Source: an uncultured Eggerthellaceae bacterium (GTDB taxonomy: Bacteria > Actinomycetota > Coriobacteriia > Coriobacteriales > Eggerthellaceae). Taken from it: a stretch of 26,787 nt of DNA. The translations under genes were made by a program, and so were the position numbers. The notes below the pieces were generated by a model, which saw only the letters and a program-made list of their open reading frames with translations, had not been told where the DNA came from and made no database searches. Shown here in pieces: positions 7,253-15,732 of this stretch. The stretch's first letter is position 1. Each line of letters opens with the position of its first letter. The stretch lies in assembly GCA_934623455.1 (NCBI GenBank), contig CAKTVK010000021.1, positions 1 through 26,787 of the forward strand, in the 5' to 3' direction.

Positions 7253-9895
7253 TTGGCACGTTCTAGTCAGACTCAAACAAAGAGGCGCTCTTCCTCAACG
7301 AATACTTCTCGAAATTCCGGCAAGCGTCGGTTGAATTCTTCTGCGTCCGAACAGGGTTTTCTTGATGATGAGGCAAAACGCAACATCCTGGGTATTTCCG
7401 TAATCATTCTCGCTATCATCTTGCTTGTTGCGGCAATTTTGCCGTCGAAGGCGGTCGTTACCTCGTTCGTATCGGATGTCTTGCATCTAACGTTTGGCGT
7501 GGGCTGTTATGTTTTTCCCGTATTTCTTGCCGCGATTGGTTTGAGCCTTATGATTCAATCAGAACGCGAGCACGTTTCGAGCCGCGCCGCGTTGGGCTTG
7601 TTGCTTATTTTTATCGCGATTCTCACGATCCTTTCGCTTTTCAGCCCGAACGCTGTTTCTGTTGGACCCGAGGCAGTGTTCGAGAAGGAAAACGTTGTTT
7701 CGCTGGGTGGGTATGTTGGAGCAGGCATTGCTTGGGTTGGCCTGACATTATTTGGCCAGGTCATTGCTACCATCATAGCTGCTGGCGTTATTGTTGTCTC
7801 GCTCTTTGTCATTGGTTTTTCGTTGAATGACTTCAAGAACAAGATTGATCAAAAGCGCAAAGAGCACGCTCGAAGGAAAGAGGAGGAAGCTACCCTTCCT
7901 TCTGCCGCTTTGAACATGGGTGCGCCGAATGCCGCAGGCTACACCAGGCCGTTGGCTCCCGTCGATGCTCTTCAGGCGCCGGCTTCTGGACAGAAGAAAG
8001 CGTATCGACCCGCAACGTCGCTGGTGGGCAAGGGGTCGCTGTTCGAGAAGAAGAAGCGTGAAGGATGGGTTGACCCCACCATTGCTGAGCTGGAAAAGGA
8101 AAACGGGAAGAGCGCGGCACAAAAAACAACGCTCATCAAACGTGGAAACAGTGCTGATTCCACGGCAACCGAAGATACTGTCGTTGCGGGTGCCGCTGCA
8201 GGAGCCACCGCCGGTGTGCTTGCTGCTACGTCCGCAACGGGCGGAAAAACGCGCGTCTTGCGCAAAAAGGCCGCATCTGATGCCGATGAGCTCTCCGATA
8301 TCAAGGCAGGCGAATCAAAGCCGCTCACGCGTAAACTCGGTCAGAAAAAGACCGACCCCGAAAACACCAACACCACGAAGGGCACTCGCAAAAACAGGGT
8401 AAAGCCTGATGAATCGCTTGCTGTTCCAGCGCCTCTTGAAGGCTTCGAGCTGCCGCCAACCGAGTACTTACGTCGCTCCGAAGTGCAGGCGCATTCCAAC
8501 GCATCTGATGAAGAGCTTGCGGAAACAGCAGAGATTCTTGCCGAAACGCTCGAGGACTTCGGCATTTCCATAGAGGTTAAAGGTTGGGTTGCCGGTCCTA
8601 CGGTCACGCTGTTTAAAATTTCACTTCCCTCAGGTGTTCGCGTGAATCGCGTTACCGTTCTAAGCGATGACATCGCTTTGGCGTTGGCGGCACCGGGCGT
8701 GCGTATCTTTGCGCCTATTCCTGGCACGAATTATGTTGGAATCGAAGTGCCGAACAAAGTGCGTCAGAATGTTTTGTTGGGCGATGTTTTGGACTGCGCG
8801 CCCGCCGGCCCGCTGCAATGCGCGGTGGGTAAAGACGTTGAGGGTAACAACGTGGTTATGGACCTTGCAAAAGCTCCGCACGTTTTGATTGGCGGTACGA
8901 CCGGTTCCGGTAAATCAGTGGGCATCAACTCCTTCATTATGTCTATGCTTATGCGCAACACGCCAAATGAAGTGCGCATGATTCTGATTGACCCCAAGCG
9001 CGTTGAATTCAGCCTGTATAACGGCATTCCGCATCTGTATATCCCCGTTGTAGAGGATCCCAAAGATGCATCTGCCGCCTTGAACTGGGGTGTTGCCGAA
9101 ATGGAGCGAAGACTGAAGCTGTTTTCATCCGTTGGCGCTCGCAATATCGCCCAGTTCAACACGAAAGTGCAATCAGGTGAACTTGAAAACGAAAACGCGC
9201 TGCCGTTTATCGTCATCGTCATTGACGAGCTTGCGGACCTGATGATGAACGTTGGCAAGGAAGTTGAATTTTCCATTAGTCGCTTGGCTCAGCTGGCGCG
9301 CGCTGCGGGTATTCATTTGATTGTTGCAACTCAGCGTCCTTCCGCAAACGTGGTTACGGGTCTTATCAAGTCGAATATCACGACTCGTATTGCGTTTACC
9401 GTGGCTTCGGGCATTGATTCGCGCGTTATTTTGGATTCACCGGGTGCTGAAAATCTAACGAACAACGGTGACTTGCTGTTCTCGAAGCCTGATTTAGCGA
9501 AACCGCTTCGTATTCAGGGCTGCTACGTTTCCGAAGACGAAATCAACGATGTTGTTGAGCACTTGAAGCAGCAGGGCGATCCCGATTATCACTCCGAGAT
9601 CCTTCAGGTCAACACCATGTCGCTGGGCGATACGGCACCCGACGGTAGCGGTGGACGCGGCGGATGCGATGATCCGCTTCTGTGGGAAGCTGCCGAAATT
9701 GTTGTTTCTGCGGGAACTGCTTCGACATCCTATATACAGCGCCGCCTCAGTGTAGGATATTCACGGGCAGGTCGAATCATGGATATGCTTGAAAGCAAGG
9801 GCGTCGTGGGTCCCCAAAACGGCAGCAAAGCGCGCGAGGTGCTCGTCGATGCATTGGAACTGGAAACGCTCAAGGCGTTTGAACTCAACGATTAA
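7253..9895 (+). CDS. ftsK: DNA translocase FtsK/SpoIIIE
   Basis: FtsK is a septum-located, ATP-driven DNA pump that clears chromosome ends during division. The 880-aa protein has a basic N-terminus, four to five membrane segments between about 45 and 190, a long low-complexity linker (about 195-395), and the motor domain with Walker A GGTTGSGKS (547-555) and Walker B IVIVIDE (653-659). A C-terminal winged-helix gamma domain (about 808-868) reads the polarity sequences. The start is a TTG at 7253, supported by AAGGAG at 7241-7246. The linker contains an Ala/Gly-rich stretch near 310-330. A HTH membrane protein follows 14 nt downstream, so co-transcription is likely. Confidence 0.95.
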   Translation: MARSSQTQTKRRSSSTNTSRNSGKRRLNSSASEQGFLDDEAKRNILGISVIILAIILLVAAILPSKAVVTSFVSDVLHLTFGVGCYVFPVFLAAIGLSLMIQSEREHVSSRAALGLLLIFIAILTILSLFSPNAVSVGPEAVFEKENVVSLGGYVGAGIAWVGLTLFGQVIATIIAAGVIVVSLFVIGFSLNDFKNKIDQKRKEHARRKEEEATLPSAALNMGAPNAAGYTRPLAPVDALQAPASGQKKAYRPATSLVGKGSLFEKKKREGWVDPTIAELEKENGKSAAQKTTLIKRGNSADSTATEDTVVAGAAAGATAGVLAATSATGGKTRVLRKKAASDADELSDIKAGESKPLTRKLGQKKTDPENTNTTKGTRKNRVKPDESLAVPAPLEGFELPPTEYLRRSEVQAHSNASDEELAETAEILAETLEDFGISIEVKGWVAGPTVTLFKISLPSGVRVNRVTVLSDDIALALAAPGVRIFAPIPGTNYVGIEVPNKVRQNVLLGDVLDCAPAGPLQCAVGKDVEGNNVVMDLAKAPHVLIGGTTGSGKSVGINSFIMSMLMRNTPNEVRMILIDPKRVEFSLYNGIPHLYIPVVEDPKDASAALNWGVAEMERRLKLFSSVGARNIAQFNTKVQSGELENENALPFIVIVIDELADLMMNVGKEVEFSISRLAQLARAAGIHLIVATQRPSANVVTGLIKSNITTRIAFTVASGIDSRVILDSPGAENLTNNGDLLFSKPDLAKPLRIQGCYVSEDEINDVVEHLKQQGDPDYHSEILQVNTMSLGDTAPDGSGGRGGCDDPLLWEAAEIVVSAGTASTSYIQRRLSVGYSRAGRIMDMLESKGVVGPQNGSKAREVLVDALELETLKAFELND

Positions 9896-9909
9896 ACAGG
9901 GGTGAGGTA

Positions 9910-11289
9910 ATGGCTCTTAATAAAGGTTTTGGCCGCCAGCTTCACGATGCGCGCGTGAGCAGCGGTCTTACCTATGGAACCATTTCTCGTAAGCTGCGCA
10001 TTCGTAGCGATATTCTTCAGGCAATTGAGGAAGAAGATTTCACCACCATGCCGCCCCATAGTTATGCGCGCGGCATGGTTCACGCATATGCAAGCCTTTT
10101 GGGGCTTGATGCCGATAAAGTGACAGACGATTACATGGAAGCCGTTGCGGCGGCGGAGGGAAGAACTTCATCACGGAGGCGCTCCCGTTCAACCACGTTG
10201 CCAAATTCTGTGGGCGGTGACTTTTCGTCGGACGATTTCGAGCGCATCTACCGCGAGGATTCGCAAGATGCGGCACGCGAGCGCTTGAGAAGGCGAAGGG
10301 AGCGGCGAAGCGGAGAGCAGGCAAGTCGTCAGGATGCTTCCCATGGCAATCGTGTTCCTTATGGGGATACGCATCGCTCGCGCCAGTCAAATAATCGCCC
10401 AAGCAGGAGAAACGCTGATTACGATGCACGCGGGCATCGTGGCGAAACATCTCGGCGCGATGCCGCGCGCAACGGCGGATACCGCGCGCAAGGGCATACC
10501 GATAACCATGCAGCTTCGAATGTCATCGGCGCAGCCGGTGCTGTTTTCGCTCGTGCTGCCGATACCGTCGCCGAAACGGTAGGCGGTGCATTCGCTTCGC
10601 GGAAAAAGATTGACATCAACCATTCGATCTACGCAGACAGGAAACAGGGCGGTTTCCCCAAGAGTCGACCCCAGCAATCGTTTGGCGCCATGAACAGCCG
10701 TCAAAATATCATGAGCTCTCAAAGTTACGGCATCGATAGCGCCAAGCCGGTCGTAAAAAAGATACCGCTTCTGATTGCGGTTGTGGCGATTCTCATCTTG
10801 CTCATTATCGCTGCGAACTCTTTGTTCTCCAAGCCCGCTTCGTCTTCGGGCAGCGCTTCAAGTGCTGCGAGTTCCAGCTCGTCGGTTGCAATCTCTGGTC
10901 TAACCGACCCAGGATCCGCGGGAACGGTTGAGAAAGAAACGACCGTTGTTCCTATTGCTCCTACGGCGGCTGTTTTTACGTATGAAGTGGCCGATGGCGA
11001 AGATTGCTATCTTGAAATTTACCTTGACGGCTCAAGCACGCCAACGGTTGCTGGCACGTATTCCGGTCCAAAACGCGGGACGTATGATGTAACGGGAACG
11101 CTTTCGTTTGTGACAAGTCGACCTGGAGCCGTTACGCTGAAGGTCGATGGCAAAGCGGTTGAGCTACAAGACGACAACAATGATGGCGTCTACGTTTACA
11201 ATATGGACTTTAGTGAAATACTAGCCGCATGGAAAGAAGCAAACGGCCAAGCAACAGGCGATTCGGGCAACGCATCGTCTGCATCGTAG
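9910..11289 (+). CDS. RodZ-like HTH transmembrane protein
   Basis: The 459-aa protein has an N-terminal helix-turn-helix domain of the RodZ/HTH_25 type (about 5-80). An Arg/Ser-rich linker (about 85-200) follows, then a possible amphipathic helix (about 202-230), one transmembrane helix (285-303), a Ser/Ala-rich spacer and an extracytoplasmic beta-rich domain (about 350-440). RodZ proteins link cell-shape machinery to the membrane. In B. subtilis a rodZ homologue (ymfM) lies just before pgsA, and here pgsA follows two genes later. The very basic linker is longer than in typical RodZ, so a lineage-specific role is possible. The start follows GGGGTGAGG. Confidence 0.75.
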   Translation: MALNKGFGRQLHDARVSSGLTYGTISRKLRIRSDILQAIEEEDFTTMPPHSYARGMVHAYASLLGLDADKVTDDYMEAVAAAEGRTSSRRRSRSTTLPNSVGGDFSSDDFERIYREDSQDAARERLRRRRERRSGEQASRQDASHGNRVPYGDTHRSRQSNNRPSRRNADYDARGHRGETSRRDAARNGGYRAQGHTDNHAASNVIGAAGAVFARAADTVAETVGGAFASRKKIDINHSIYADRKQGGFPKSRPQQSFGAMNSRQNIMSSQSYGIDSAKPVVKKIPLLIAVVAILILLIIAANSLFSKPASSSGSASSAASSSSSVAISGLTDPGSAGTVEKETTVVPIAPTAAVFTYEVADGEDCYLEIYLDGSSTPTVAGTYSGPKRGTYDVTGTLSFVTSRPGAVTLKVDGKAVELQDDNNDGVYVYNMDFSEILAAWKEANGQATGDSGNASSAS

Positions 11290-11359
11290 GCCGACTAAGG
11301 CTGCAGGTAACAAAACTGCACTGATATTTGTAGGATAAACTAAAGGGAAGGGGCCAACC

Positions 11360-11857
11360 ATGGCAAAGGAATCAAGTTTTGATGTTGTTTCGTCTGTTGA
11401 CATGCAGGAAGTGGATAACGCATTCCAGCAGGCCAAGCGCGAACTCGTTCAGCGTTATGATTTGAAGGACTCGGGCGCTACTATCGATTTGGATAAAACC
11501 GCGAAAACGCTTACGGTGGCTGCACCCGCCGATTTCGTTGCAAAGCAGGTAATCGACATCGTTAATACGAAGATCATCAAGCGCGGAATTGAACTTACTG
11601 CGTTGAAGTGGGGGAAACCCATTGCTGCAACCGGACAAAGCGTGCGCATTGTTGGCCAGATTGTTGAAGGCATCGACAAAGAAACGGCCGGTAAGATCAA
11701 CAAGGACATTAAAGGCACGAAAATCAAGGTAAAAGTCCAAATTGAAGGCGATAAACTGCGCGTTTCTTCCGCTTCTCGAGACGCATTGCAGGAAGTTATC
11801 GCGTTCCTGAAGACGCAAGATTACGGTCAACCGCTACAATACACGAATTATCGATAA
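11360..11857 (+). CDS. yajQ: YajQ-family nucleotide-binding protein
   Basis: The 165-aa product matches the YajQ family over its full length. It has an N-terminal SFDVVSSVD, the QRYDLKDSGATIDLD segment, the ALKWGKPIAA loop and a C-terminal QPLQYTNYR. YajQ proteins are small two-domain RNA/nucleotide-binding proteins; a Xanthomonas member has been described as a cyclic-di-GMP effector, but the role in this lineage is unknown. The start at 11360 follows AAGGGAAGGGG. The gene stands 70 nt after the RodZ-like gene and 79 nt before rimO. Confidence 0.93.
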   Translation: MAKESSFDVVSSVDMQEVDNAFQQAKRELVQRYDLKDSGATIDLDKTAKTLTVAAPADFVAKQVIDIVNTKIIKRGIELTALKWGKPIAATGQSVRIVGQIVEGIDKETAGKINKDIKGTKIKVKVQIEGDKLRVSSASRDALQEVIAFLKTQDYGQPLQYTNYR

Positions 11858-11866
11858 TCGTTTTCT

Positions 11867-11901
11867 TCTTCACCTACAAGGTCTATCTTCGCAGGTGAAG
11901 A
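11867..11901 (+). other. Hairpin between yajQ and rimO
   Basis: TCTTCACCT (11867-11875) pairs with AGGTGAAGA (11893-11901) around a 17-nt loop. There is no U-run after it; a weak terminator or leader structure is possible. Confidence 0.3.
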
Positions 11902-11936
11902 TGTGCACAATCCGGTACAGGTAAAAGGGCTCAAGG

Positions 11937-13253
11937 ATGAACAACAACCGCAATTCCGCCGTCGCATTCGTAACACTTGGATGCGCGAAAAACGAAGTTG
12001 ACACCAACAACATGAAAGAGCGCGTTTTGGACGCGGGTTACTCGATCGTCGATGACCCCGAGTGCGCGCAGGCGATTGTTGTCAACACCTGTACGTTCAT
12101 TCAAAGCGCAACAGAGGAAAGCCTTGATTCCATCTTTGAGCTTGCGGGGCTTCCCGCGCTGGAAAAGGGTTCTGCAAAGCTGATCGTGGCTGGCTGCATG
12201 CCGGCGCGTTACGGAGCGGACCTTGAAGGTGAACTTACGGAAGCCGATGCTTTCTTGCCCTGTGCTGAAGAAAAGAATATCGTTGAGCTTTTGCAGGCCC
12301 TTATTGGGGCGCCCTCTAGCCCTTGCGCCGGTGAGCGAAGCGATGAAAAGGGGCTTTGCCATTCAGTAAGCCAATATGTGAAAATTTCAGATGGATGCGA
12401 TCGCTTCTGCTCGTATTGCACCATTCCTTACATTCGTGGCAGATATCATTCGTTTACCTTCGATCAGATTCGCAATGATGTTGAAACGGCAAAAGCGCGT
12501 GGCGCAAAGGAAATCGTTCTTATCGCGCAGGACACGGGTCGCTGGGGCAATGATTTTGACGAACCGAAAACCCTTGCCTGGCTCATGAACGAATTGGCTG
12601 TTCAGCATCCTGATACATGGTTTCGCGTGATGTATTTGCAGCCCGAAGGCATTACCGATGAGCTTTTGGACGTTATAGCGCGCAATGATAATATTTGTTC
12701 GTATTTGGATATTCCGCTTCAGCACGTTGACCCTGAGCTATTGCGTGCAATGAACAGAAAAGGCGATGCAAAGCAGTTTGCGCAGCTGGTTGAGCGCATT
12801 AAAAGCGTCATTCCTGATATCACGTTGCGAACAACGCTCATTGCGGGCTTCCCGGGTGAGACTGAGGAGCAATTCGAAGCATTGTGCGATTTTGTCGATG
12901 AGGGCTATTTCGATTACGTGGGAGTATTTGCGTATTCGCAAGAAGACGGTACGCGTGCAGCGGAATTGCCTGAACAGATTGATGAAGACGAGAAAGCCGA
13001 TCGCGCTCAGCGGTTACGCGATTTAGCGGATGCGGTATGTATTCCGCGCGTTGCGCAACGCTGCGGCAAAACCATGGATGTGCTTGTTGAAGGCGTTGAA
13101 GAAGACGGCCAGCTTTTCGGTCGTGCAATGTGTCAAGCGCCCGAAGTAGATGGCGTTGTGTATCTCGAAGACGCCGATATTGGCTCGATTGTCTCTGTTT
13201 CCATCACCGACACGCTTCTCTACGAGATGGAGGGGGAACGGGTCAATGAGTAA
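11937..13253 (+). CDS. rimO: Ribosomal protein S12 methylthiotransferase RimO
   Basis: RimO adds a methylthio group to an aspartate of ribosomal protein S12 using radical SAM chemistry and two Fe-S clusters. The 438-aa protein has the N-terminal cluster cysteines C16 (TLGCAKN), C52 (NTCTF) and C87 (AGCMP), the radical SAM motif C154-x3-C158-x2-C161 (CDRFCSYC), and a C-terminal TRAM domain (about 370-435). TLGCAKNEVD at the start distinguishes RimO from MiaB. The start follows AAGGA. The 3' end overlaps the next gene by 8 nt, implying translational coupling to pgsA. Confidence 0.93.
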   Translation: MNNNRNSAVAFVTLGCAKNEVDTNNMKERVLDAGYSIVDDPECAQAIVVNTCTFIQSATEESLDSIFELAGLPALEKGSAKLIVAGCMPARYGADLEGELTEADAFLPCAEEKNIVELLQALIGAPSSPCAGERSDEKGLCHSVSQYVKISDGCDRFCSYCTIPYIRGRYHSFTFDQIRNDVETAKARGAKEIVLIAQDTGRWGNDFDEPKTLAWLMNELAVQHPDTWFRVMYLQPEGITDELLDVIARNDNICSYLDIPLQHVDPELLRAMNRKGDAKQFAQLVERIKSVIPDITLRTTLIAGFPGETEEQFEALCDFVDEGYFDYVGVFAYSQEDGTRAAELPEQIDEDEKADRAQRLRDLADAVCIPRVAQRCGKTMDVLVEGVEEDGQLFGRAMCQAPEVDGVVYLEDADIGSIVSVSITDTLLYEMEGERVNE

Positions 13254-14436
13254 ATCTGCCGTTGCTACCACATGGACGCCAGCGAATACTGTGACGGTTA
13301 TTCGCATTATCGGTGTTCCATTCCTGGTGCTCGCAATGCTTGCGCCTTGGGACGGTCTTTTTGGCAACGCTCTGCTTGCTGCATCGATTAAGCCCTGGGT
13401 CTGCGCGGTGCTGTTTTTGCTGCTTTCCTTTTCTGACTTTTTAGATGGTTACTTGGCGCGTAGCCGCAACGAGGTAACAACGTTCGGCAAGTTCATGGAT
13501 CCTCTAGCGGACAAACTGCTGGTCATTGCAGTGTTTTTGGTAATGGTGCAAACAGGTCAACTTCCGGCATGGGTTCCCTTGATTGTGTTGTTCCGTGAAT
13601 TCCTAGTTTCGGGCCTTCGCATGATGGCGGCTGCAAAAGGGCTGGTCATTGCTGCCTCGTGGTATGGCAAAGCAAAAACCGTAACGCAGATGATTGCAAT
13701 TGTTCTGTTTATTCTGATTGACGCTTTGCCTGCTGCTTTAGGCGAACAATTCGCTGAACCTATTTTTGTACTTGCTTGGATTGTTCTTGTTGTCTCCCTG
13801 GTTCTAACCATCCTTTCCATGATTGATTATTTCATGAAGAGCAAGAGCGCTTTCGATGACGATTCCCGGGAGAGTACCGGCGATGAAGCTGCTGCCGAGC
13901 GGTGCATGCCGACGCTTTCTGACAACGATATCGATTTACCGTTGATTGAAGAAGCAGCTTTGTATCAGCTGGCGAGTGATACGTTGTCAAAAGCGCGCGA
14001 GAAAGGGCTTTCCTTGGGAAGCGCCGAGTCGCTTACGGGAGGCATGATTTCTGCGGCTTTGACAGCAGTTCCTGGCAGCAGCGACACGTTTTTCGGGGGC
14101 GTAGCAAGCTATGCGTTTTCGGTGAAGGCGCGTGTTCTTGGCGTTGAAGAGCCGCGACTTAACGCAGAAGGTGCTGTCCATGAATGGACCGCCCGTGAGA
14201 TGGCCGAAGGAGCCCGAGAAGCACTTGGTTGCAGCATTGTTGTTTCGGTTACCGGTATAGCGGGGCCCGGCGGGGAAGAGCCAGGAAAGCCTGTTGGAAC
14301 GGTATGGACAGCGGTTTGCTCTGCGCAAGACACTTGCGCGCGTAAATTCGTCTTTACAGGTGACAGGCAGCAGGTGCGCATGAAGACAACTGCAGCAGCG
14401 TTGCTTCTTTTCCAGAATACGATTGACGCTTTGTAG
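13246..14436 (+). CDS. Fusion: phosphatidylglycerophosphate synthase (PgsA) + CinA/PncC C-terminal domain
   Basis: One continuous 396-aa frame encodes two enzymes. Residues 14-200 are a membrane CDP-alcohol phosphotransferase with the complete motif D64-x2-DG-x2-AR-x8-G-x3-D85-x3-D89 and several TM helices; this fits PgsA, which makes phosphatidylglycerophosphate from CDP-diacylglycerol. An acidic linker (about 201-230) leads to a CinA C-terminal domain (236-396) with AESLTGG (260-266), VPGSSD, YAFSVKARVLGV and VTGIAGPGG (335-343), the family of NMN amidohydrolases (PncC). The N-terminal CinA MoaB-like domain is absent. The start at 13246 follows GGAGGGGG. No ribosome binding site precedes Met221, so separate translation of the CinA part looks unlikely. 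pgsA and cinA are neighbours in many Gram-positives. Confidence 0.9.
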   Translation: MSKSAVATTWTPANTVTVIRIIGVPFLVLAMLAPWDGLFGNALLAASIKPWVCAVLFLLLSFSDFLDGYLARSRNEVTTFGKFMDPLADKLLVIAVFLVMVQTGQLPAWVPLIVLFREFLVSGLRMMAAAKGLVIAASWYGKAKTVTQMIAIVLFILIDALPAALGEQFAEPIFVLAWIVLVVSLVLTILSMIDYFMKSKSAFDDDSRESTGDEAAAERCMPTLSDNDIDLPLIEEAALYQLASDTLSKAREKGLSLGSAESLTGGMISAALTAVPGSSDTFFGGVASYAFSVKARVLGVEEPRLNAEGAVHEWTAREMAEGAREALGCSIVVSVTGIAGPGGEEPGKPVGTVWTAVCSAQDTCARKFVFTGDRQQVRMKTTAAALLLFQNTIDAL

Positions 14437-14442
14437 ATGTTC

Positions 14443-14475
14443 GAGGGATGCGATTGTTGTTGCATCCCTCTTTTT
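14443..14475 (+). terminator. Rho-independent terminator after pgsA-cinA
   Basis: GAGGGATGC (14443-14451) and GCATCCCTC (14462-14470) form a perfect 9-bp stem followed by TTTTT. It separates the upstream unit from recA. Confidence 0.9.
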
Positions 14476-14499
14476 GCACTCTCTAGGTGCGCCATTGGC

Positions 14500-14557
14500 T
14501 TTTTGTAGCTTTTTGTCAACTTTTTGATAGCGTTTTGAGTCGTTTTGATAGGTTTTT
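14500..14557. promoter_or_regulatory. Six helically phased T-tracts upstream of the recA promoter (predicted curved DNA)
   Basis: Runs of four or five T, each followed by G, begin at 14500, 14510, 14521, 14533, 14543 and 14553, spacings 10, 11, 12, 10 and 10. A/T-tracts repeated at about one helical turn bend DNA. They end about 43 bp upstream of the recA -35 element. An effect on recA transcription is inference. Confidence 0.55.
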
Positions 14558-14600
14558 GTTAGAAGCAGGGTCTAATCTTTCTCATTGTTCAAGTTCTTGC

Positions 14601-14628
14601 TTGACTAACAAACAGATGTTCGTATAAT
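14601..14628 (+). promoter_or_regulatory. recA promoter
   Basis: TTGACT (14601-14606) and a perfect TATAAT (14623-14628) are separated by 16 nt. Transcription should begin near 14635, about 25 nt before the recA start codon. The spacer is almost filled by a LexA box. Confidence 0.85.
14609..14622. promoter_or_regulatory. LexA (SOS) box in the recA promoter
   Basis: CAAACAGATGTTCG fits the Gram-positive SOS box CGAAC-N4-GTTCG with one mismatch. It lies between the -35 and -10 elements, so bound LexA would block RNA polymerase. Confidence 0.85.
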
Positions 14629-14659
14629 TGCATTGAACATGAGAAAAGGAAGGATACAG

Positions 14660-15721
14660 ATGAATTCCGACAAAGAACAACTGCTTAAGATTACCACCGA
14701 TCAAATCCAACAAAAGTTCGGTAAAGGTTCAATCATGAAGCTGGGTGAGGACTCCGAAAAGCTCACCGTTGACGCTATTCCCACAGGCGCTTTGGCACTC
14801 GATTACGCTTTGGGCGTAGGCGGCGTACCGCGCGGTCGTATTGTGGAAGTGTATGGACCTGAATCAAGTGGTAAAACCACTCTGGCACTGCAAATTCTTG
14901 CCGAGGCACAGGCGCTTGGCGGAATTGGCGCATTTATTGATGCCGAACATGCCCTTGATCCTGTTTACGCTGCTCGTTTGGGCGTTGATATCGACGAGCT
15001 GCTTATTTCGCAGCCGGATACCGGCGAGCAAGCGCTTGAAATCTGCGATATGCTTGTTCGTTCGGGCGCCATTGATGTTGTTGTTATCGACTCCGTTGCC
15101 GCCTTGGTCCCTCGTGCTGAAATCGAGGGCGAGATCGGCGATACGACCGTCGGTCTTCAAGCCCGTTTGATGTCTCAAGCACTTCGAAAGCTTGCAGGCT
15201 CTCTTTCGAAATCGAATACGACTTGTATTTTCATCAACCAATTGCGTGAGAAGATTGGCGTAATGTTCGGCAGCCCCGAAACAACAACGGGCGGTCGCGC
15301 ACTGAAGTTCTTCTCGAGCGTTCGCATTGATATCCGTCGCGTTGACTCTATCAAGAAAGATGGCGAAGCCGTTGGCAACCGCGTTAAAGCGAAAGTCGTC
15401 AAGAACAAGGTTGCTCCGCCGTTTAAGCAAGCGGAATTTGACTTGATGTTCGGAGAGGGCTTCTCCCGCGAAGGTTGCATTGTGGATATGGCCGTTGAGT
15501 GCGGCGTGGCAAAGAAGAGCGGTGCTTGGTACACGTATGGCGAGGAGCGCCTGGGCCAAGGTAGAGAGGCTGCTAAGCAAACGCTTCGCGACAATCCCGA
15601 TTTGCGCGATGAAATTGAATTGAAAGTCCGTGAGGCATTCGAGATTCCTGTCATCTCGCGCACGCAAGACGAAATGGATGCTATCAATCCTGTTGCAAAA
15701 CCGGGTACCAAGAAGAAGTAA
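14660..15721 (+). CDS. recA: Recombinase RecA
   Basis: RecA forms filaments on single-stranded DNA, drives strand exchange and triggers LexA self-cleavage. The 353-aa protein has Walker A GPESSGKT (66-73), the conserved VVIDSVAALVPRAEIEGE-type Walker B region, the L1/L2 DNA-binding loops with FINQLREKIGVMFG, and a Lys-rich C-terminus. The ATG at 14660 follows AAGGAAGG and gives the canonical N-terminus; an in-frame ATG at 14633 would lie at the transcription start. Its own promoter carries a LexA box. recX follows after 11 nt. Confidence 0.98.
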   Translation: MNSDKEQLLKITTDQIQQKFGKGSIMKLGEDSEKLTVDAIPTGALALDYALGVGGVPRGRIVEVYGPESSGKTTLALQILAEAQALGGIGAFIDAEHALDPVYAARLGVDIDELLISQPDTGEQALEICDMLVRSGAIDVVVIDSVAALVPRAEIEGEIGDTTVGLQARLMSQALRKLAGSLSKSNTTCIFINQLREKIGVMFGSPETTTGGRALKFFSSVRIDIRRVDSIKKDGEAVGNRVKAKVVKNKVAPPFKQAEFDLMFGEGFSREGCIVDMAVECGVAKKSGAWYTYGEERLGQGREAAKQTLRDNPDLRDEIELKVREAFEIPVISRTQDEMDAINPVAKPGTKKK

Positions 15722-15732
15722 CGGCTTAACAC

